NCBI RefSeq assembly: GCF_013522725.1 | Contig: NZ_JAAMRF010000013.1 | Span: 1 to 64,000 of the forward strand | From: Stutzerimonas azotifigens | GTDB taxonomy: Bacteria; Pseudomonadota; Gammaproteobacteria; Pseudomonadales; Pseudomonadaceae | Direction of reading: 5' to 3' | DNA length: 64,000 nt | Part shown: positions 62,532 to 64,000 of the stretch, in pieces | Numbering within the stretch: position 1 is the first letter of the stretch | How the letters are laid out: the number at the start of each line of letters is the position of its first letter | The notes under the pieces: model-generated | Seen by the model: only the letters and a program-made list of their open reading frames with translations | Databases searched by the model: none | Told to the model about the DNA's origin: nothing | Translations under genes and position numbers: made by a program

Positions 62532-62884
62532 TTGCGTCCCTCCGCGCCAGCGGCGACCTGGTCGGTACGTGCCGCCATGATGAAGTCGTTGCGGTGCAGC
62601 CCTTTGATCGAGTGGCTCCACCAGGTCACGGTGACCTTGCCCCATTCGGTGAGCAGGCCGGGGTGGTGGCCTTCGGCTTCGGCGATCTCACCAACGGCGT
62701 TGGTGAAGGCCAGGGCATGGCGGAAATTCTTGAACAGGAAGGTCTTCTCCAGCTCCATATGGCCGTCGCGGGTCTCGATGTTCCAGTCCGGGATTTCCTT
62801 GATCAGCTGCGCCAGCTCCTCCTCGGACACCTTGGGGGCATCGGCGCGGCAGGCTTCGCAGTGGGCTTGGTTCAGAGCGGTCAT
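62528..62884 (-). CDS. phhB: Pterin-4a-carbinolamine dehydratase
   Basis: 118 residues. PCD family motif [34 protein letters not shown] with the catalytic His pair (HHPG) and later His. It recycles the tetrahydrobiopterin-type cofactor of PhhA. The 139-base gap to phhA holds repeats; the stop overlaps the phhC start. Confidence 0.96.
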   Translation of the reverse strand: MTALNQAHCEACRADAPKVSEEELAQLIKEIPDWNIETRDGHMELEKTFLFKNFRHALAFTNAVGEIAEAEGHHPGLLTEWGKVTVTWWSHSIKGLHRNDFIMAARTDQVAAGAEGRK

Positions 62885-62918
62885 GGTCGGTCCTTGTCGA
62901 GAATGCGGTTGGGTAAGG

Positions 62919-63030
62919 GTAGGGTGGAAAACCGCGCAGCGTTTTCCACCCTTCGGTTTCGGCTAGCCTGAAGCCGAGCGGCGGCTTGGGCAGCGCGTGG
63001 ATAAGCCTTCGGCGTTATCCACTCTACGCC
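62919..63030. repeat. Two TAGGGTGG-type hairpins in the phhA-phhB gap
   Basis: GTAGGGTGGAAAAC...GTTTTCCACCC at 62919-62951 and GTGGATAAGCC...GGCGTTATCCAC at 62997-63022, next to CTACGCC. The phhA stop codon (TAG, 63026-63024) lies in the second copy. Confidence 0.8.
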
Positions 63031-63809
63031 GCCTTGGGTGGAAATTTCGGCGCATGCAGGCCCAGTGCCCTGGCGCGTTCGACCAGCGCCATGATGTGCT
63101 GCTGCGCCACATCGAACAGCGCGCGCAGCTGCGGCAGCACGAAGTACAAGGGCTGCAGGATGTCGATGCGATAGGGCGTGCGCATGGCCTCGATCGCGTC
63201 GAAGGCGTGGTGCTCGGGCGTGTCGGATAGGCAGTAGAGGGTTTCCTTCGGCGACGAGAGAATACCGCCGCCGTAGATGCGCCGGCCGGCCGGGGTATCG
63301 ACCAGGCCGAATTCGATGGTCATCCAGTACAGCCGCGCCAGGTACACGCGCTGCTCCTTGCTCGCCGCCAGGCCGAGCCGCCCGTAGGTATGGGTGAATT
63401 CGGCGAACCAGGGGTTGGTCAGCAGCGGGCAGTGGCCGAAGATCTCATGGAAGATGTCCGGCTCCTGCAGGTAGTCCAGCTCCTCGGGCGTACGAATGAA
63501 GGTGGCGACCGGAAAGCGTTTGCTCGCCAGCAGCTCGAAAAAGGTCTGGAAGGGAATCAGCGCCGGTACGCGCTCGACCTGCCAGCCGGTGGTCTGCCCG
63601 AGCACCTGGTTGATCTCGCCGAGTTGCGGGATGCGTGTGCGCGGCAGATCGAGCCGGGCGAGGCCGTCCAGGTACTCATCGCAGGCCCGGCCGTCGAGCA
63701 GCTTGAGCTGGCGCTCGACCAGGGTCTGCCAGACCGCATCTTCCTCGGGGCTATAGGCGATGTAGCCCTCGGCGTCCGGTTCGCGGGCGACGTATTTCGT
63801 GGTGTTCAT
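63024..63809 (-). CDS. phhA: Phenylalanine 4-monooxygenase
   Basis: 261 residues; ATG after AGGAGGTCGG. Hydroxylates phenylalanine to tyrosine with tetrahydropterin. Iron ligands H121 and H126 (DIFHEIFGHCPLLTNPWFAEF) and E166 (YWMTIEFGLV). Length as for the bacterial single-domain enzyme, without the mammalian regulatory domain. First gene of phhABC. Confidence 0.96.
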   Translation of the reverse strand: MNTTKYVAREPDAEGYIAYSPEEDAVWQTLVERQLKLLDGRACDEYLDGLARLDLPRTRIPQLGEINQVLGQTTGWQVERVPALIPFQTFFELLASKRFPVATFIRTPEELDYLQEPDIFHEIFGHCPLLTNPWFAEFTHTYGRLGLAASKEQRVYLARLYWMTIEFGLVDTPAGRRIYGGGILSSPKETLYCLSDTPEHHAFDAIEAMRTPYRIDILQPLYFVLPQLRALFDVAQQHIMALVERARALGLHAPKFPPKAA

Positions 63810-64000
63810 CCGACCTCCTGGGTGAGGCATCTTGTCGTTGTTGTGTTGCCATCAATACCTCGACCACGCGCATGCGTGGGCTGCGCGAAACGCCTTTCGG
63901 CATGCCCTGATTCGCTGTGGCTGTAAACAATTGCTGACGAACGGGCCGTTGCCGTGAAGCTCCGGCCTGTTCAAGCTCGAAGGCGTCAAATAATCTTGAC
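63810..64000. promoter_or_regulatory. Upstream region of phhA, PhhR-type control expected
   Basis: The phhA promoter must lie here (minus strand). One TGTAAA half-site (63921-63926; TTTACA on the minus strand) resembles half of a TyrR/PhhR box, but the partner half is not well conserved. No gene is seen in the last 190 bases. Confidence 0.35.

Overview
The window is GC-rich DNA with dense, mostly operonic coding from a gamma-proteobacterium of the Pseudomonas/Stutzerimonas group. This rests on gene content (liuRABCDE leucine operon, phhABC phenylalanine hydroxylase operon, fused indolepyruvate ferredoxin oxidoreductase, SbcCD, short CusF/PepSY genes) and on REP elements of the GTGGGAGCGGTC...GACCGC type. 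The stutzeri group is my best guess, but nothing in the window proves the species. I see no rRNA, tRNA, CRISPR array, insertion sequence or prophage. The first ~1.1 kb is the only stretch that looks accessory: lower GC, an orphan gene and a long non-coding region.

Layout. 1-1.1 kb: orphan HEPN-like gene and non-coding DNA. 1.1-9.2 kb: a Fe(II)/2-oxoglutarate-type oxygenase, a VOC protein and a four-gene BMP-family (nucleoside-type) ABC importer, followed by methylmalonate-semialdehyde dehydrogenase. A near-consensus sigma-54 promoter and an NtrC-like site lie upstream of the oxygenase, which suggests nitrogen-controlled scavenging. 9.3-16.1 kb: stand-alone aroA and small envelope or housekeeping genes, including a secreted protein made of seven 13-residue repeats, a cold-shock/DUF1294 fusion, a cytochrome c4 and a b561. 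16.1-22.3 kb: sbcCD, a WYL regulator with CapW/BrxR-like architecture and a divergent 34-residue membrane microprotein. 22.4-28.3 kb: small genes, an aldo/keto reductase, and a two-component system with three PepSY proteins and a CusF-like protein. 28.3-33.1 kb: TPP oxidase-like enzyme, DUF899 protein, pseudouridine synthase and an Nei-type glycosylase.

33.1-64 kb is a catabolic block for ketogenic substrates. Acetoacetyl-CoA synthetase, 3-hydroxybutyrate dehydrogenase and a GntP permease form an operon behind a predicted sigma-54 promoter with paired activator sites. The adjacent sigma-54 activator is coupled to an AtoE transporter. The liuRABCDE operon degrades leucine to acetoacetate and acetyl-CoA. 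An Lrp regulator is divergent from the indolepyruvate oxidoreductase, then come a leucine-type dehydrogenase, the tyrosine pathway (hpd, hmgA, fumarylacetoacetase, maleylacetoacetate isomerase), an NSS-family transporter, a thioredoxin-reductase-like flavoprotein and phhABC. Leucine, phenylalanine and tyrosine breakdown all yield acetoacetate, which the ketone-body genes in the same block can activate.

Two families of interspersed palindromes mark the intergenic spaces. Three genes in the amino-acid block terminate on the TAG inside one of these palindromes.
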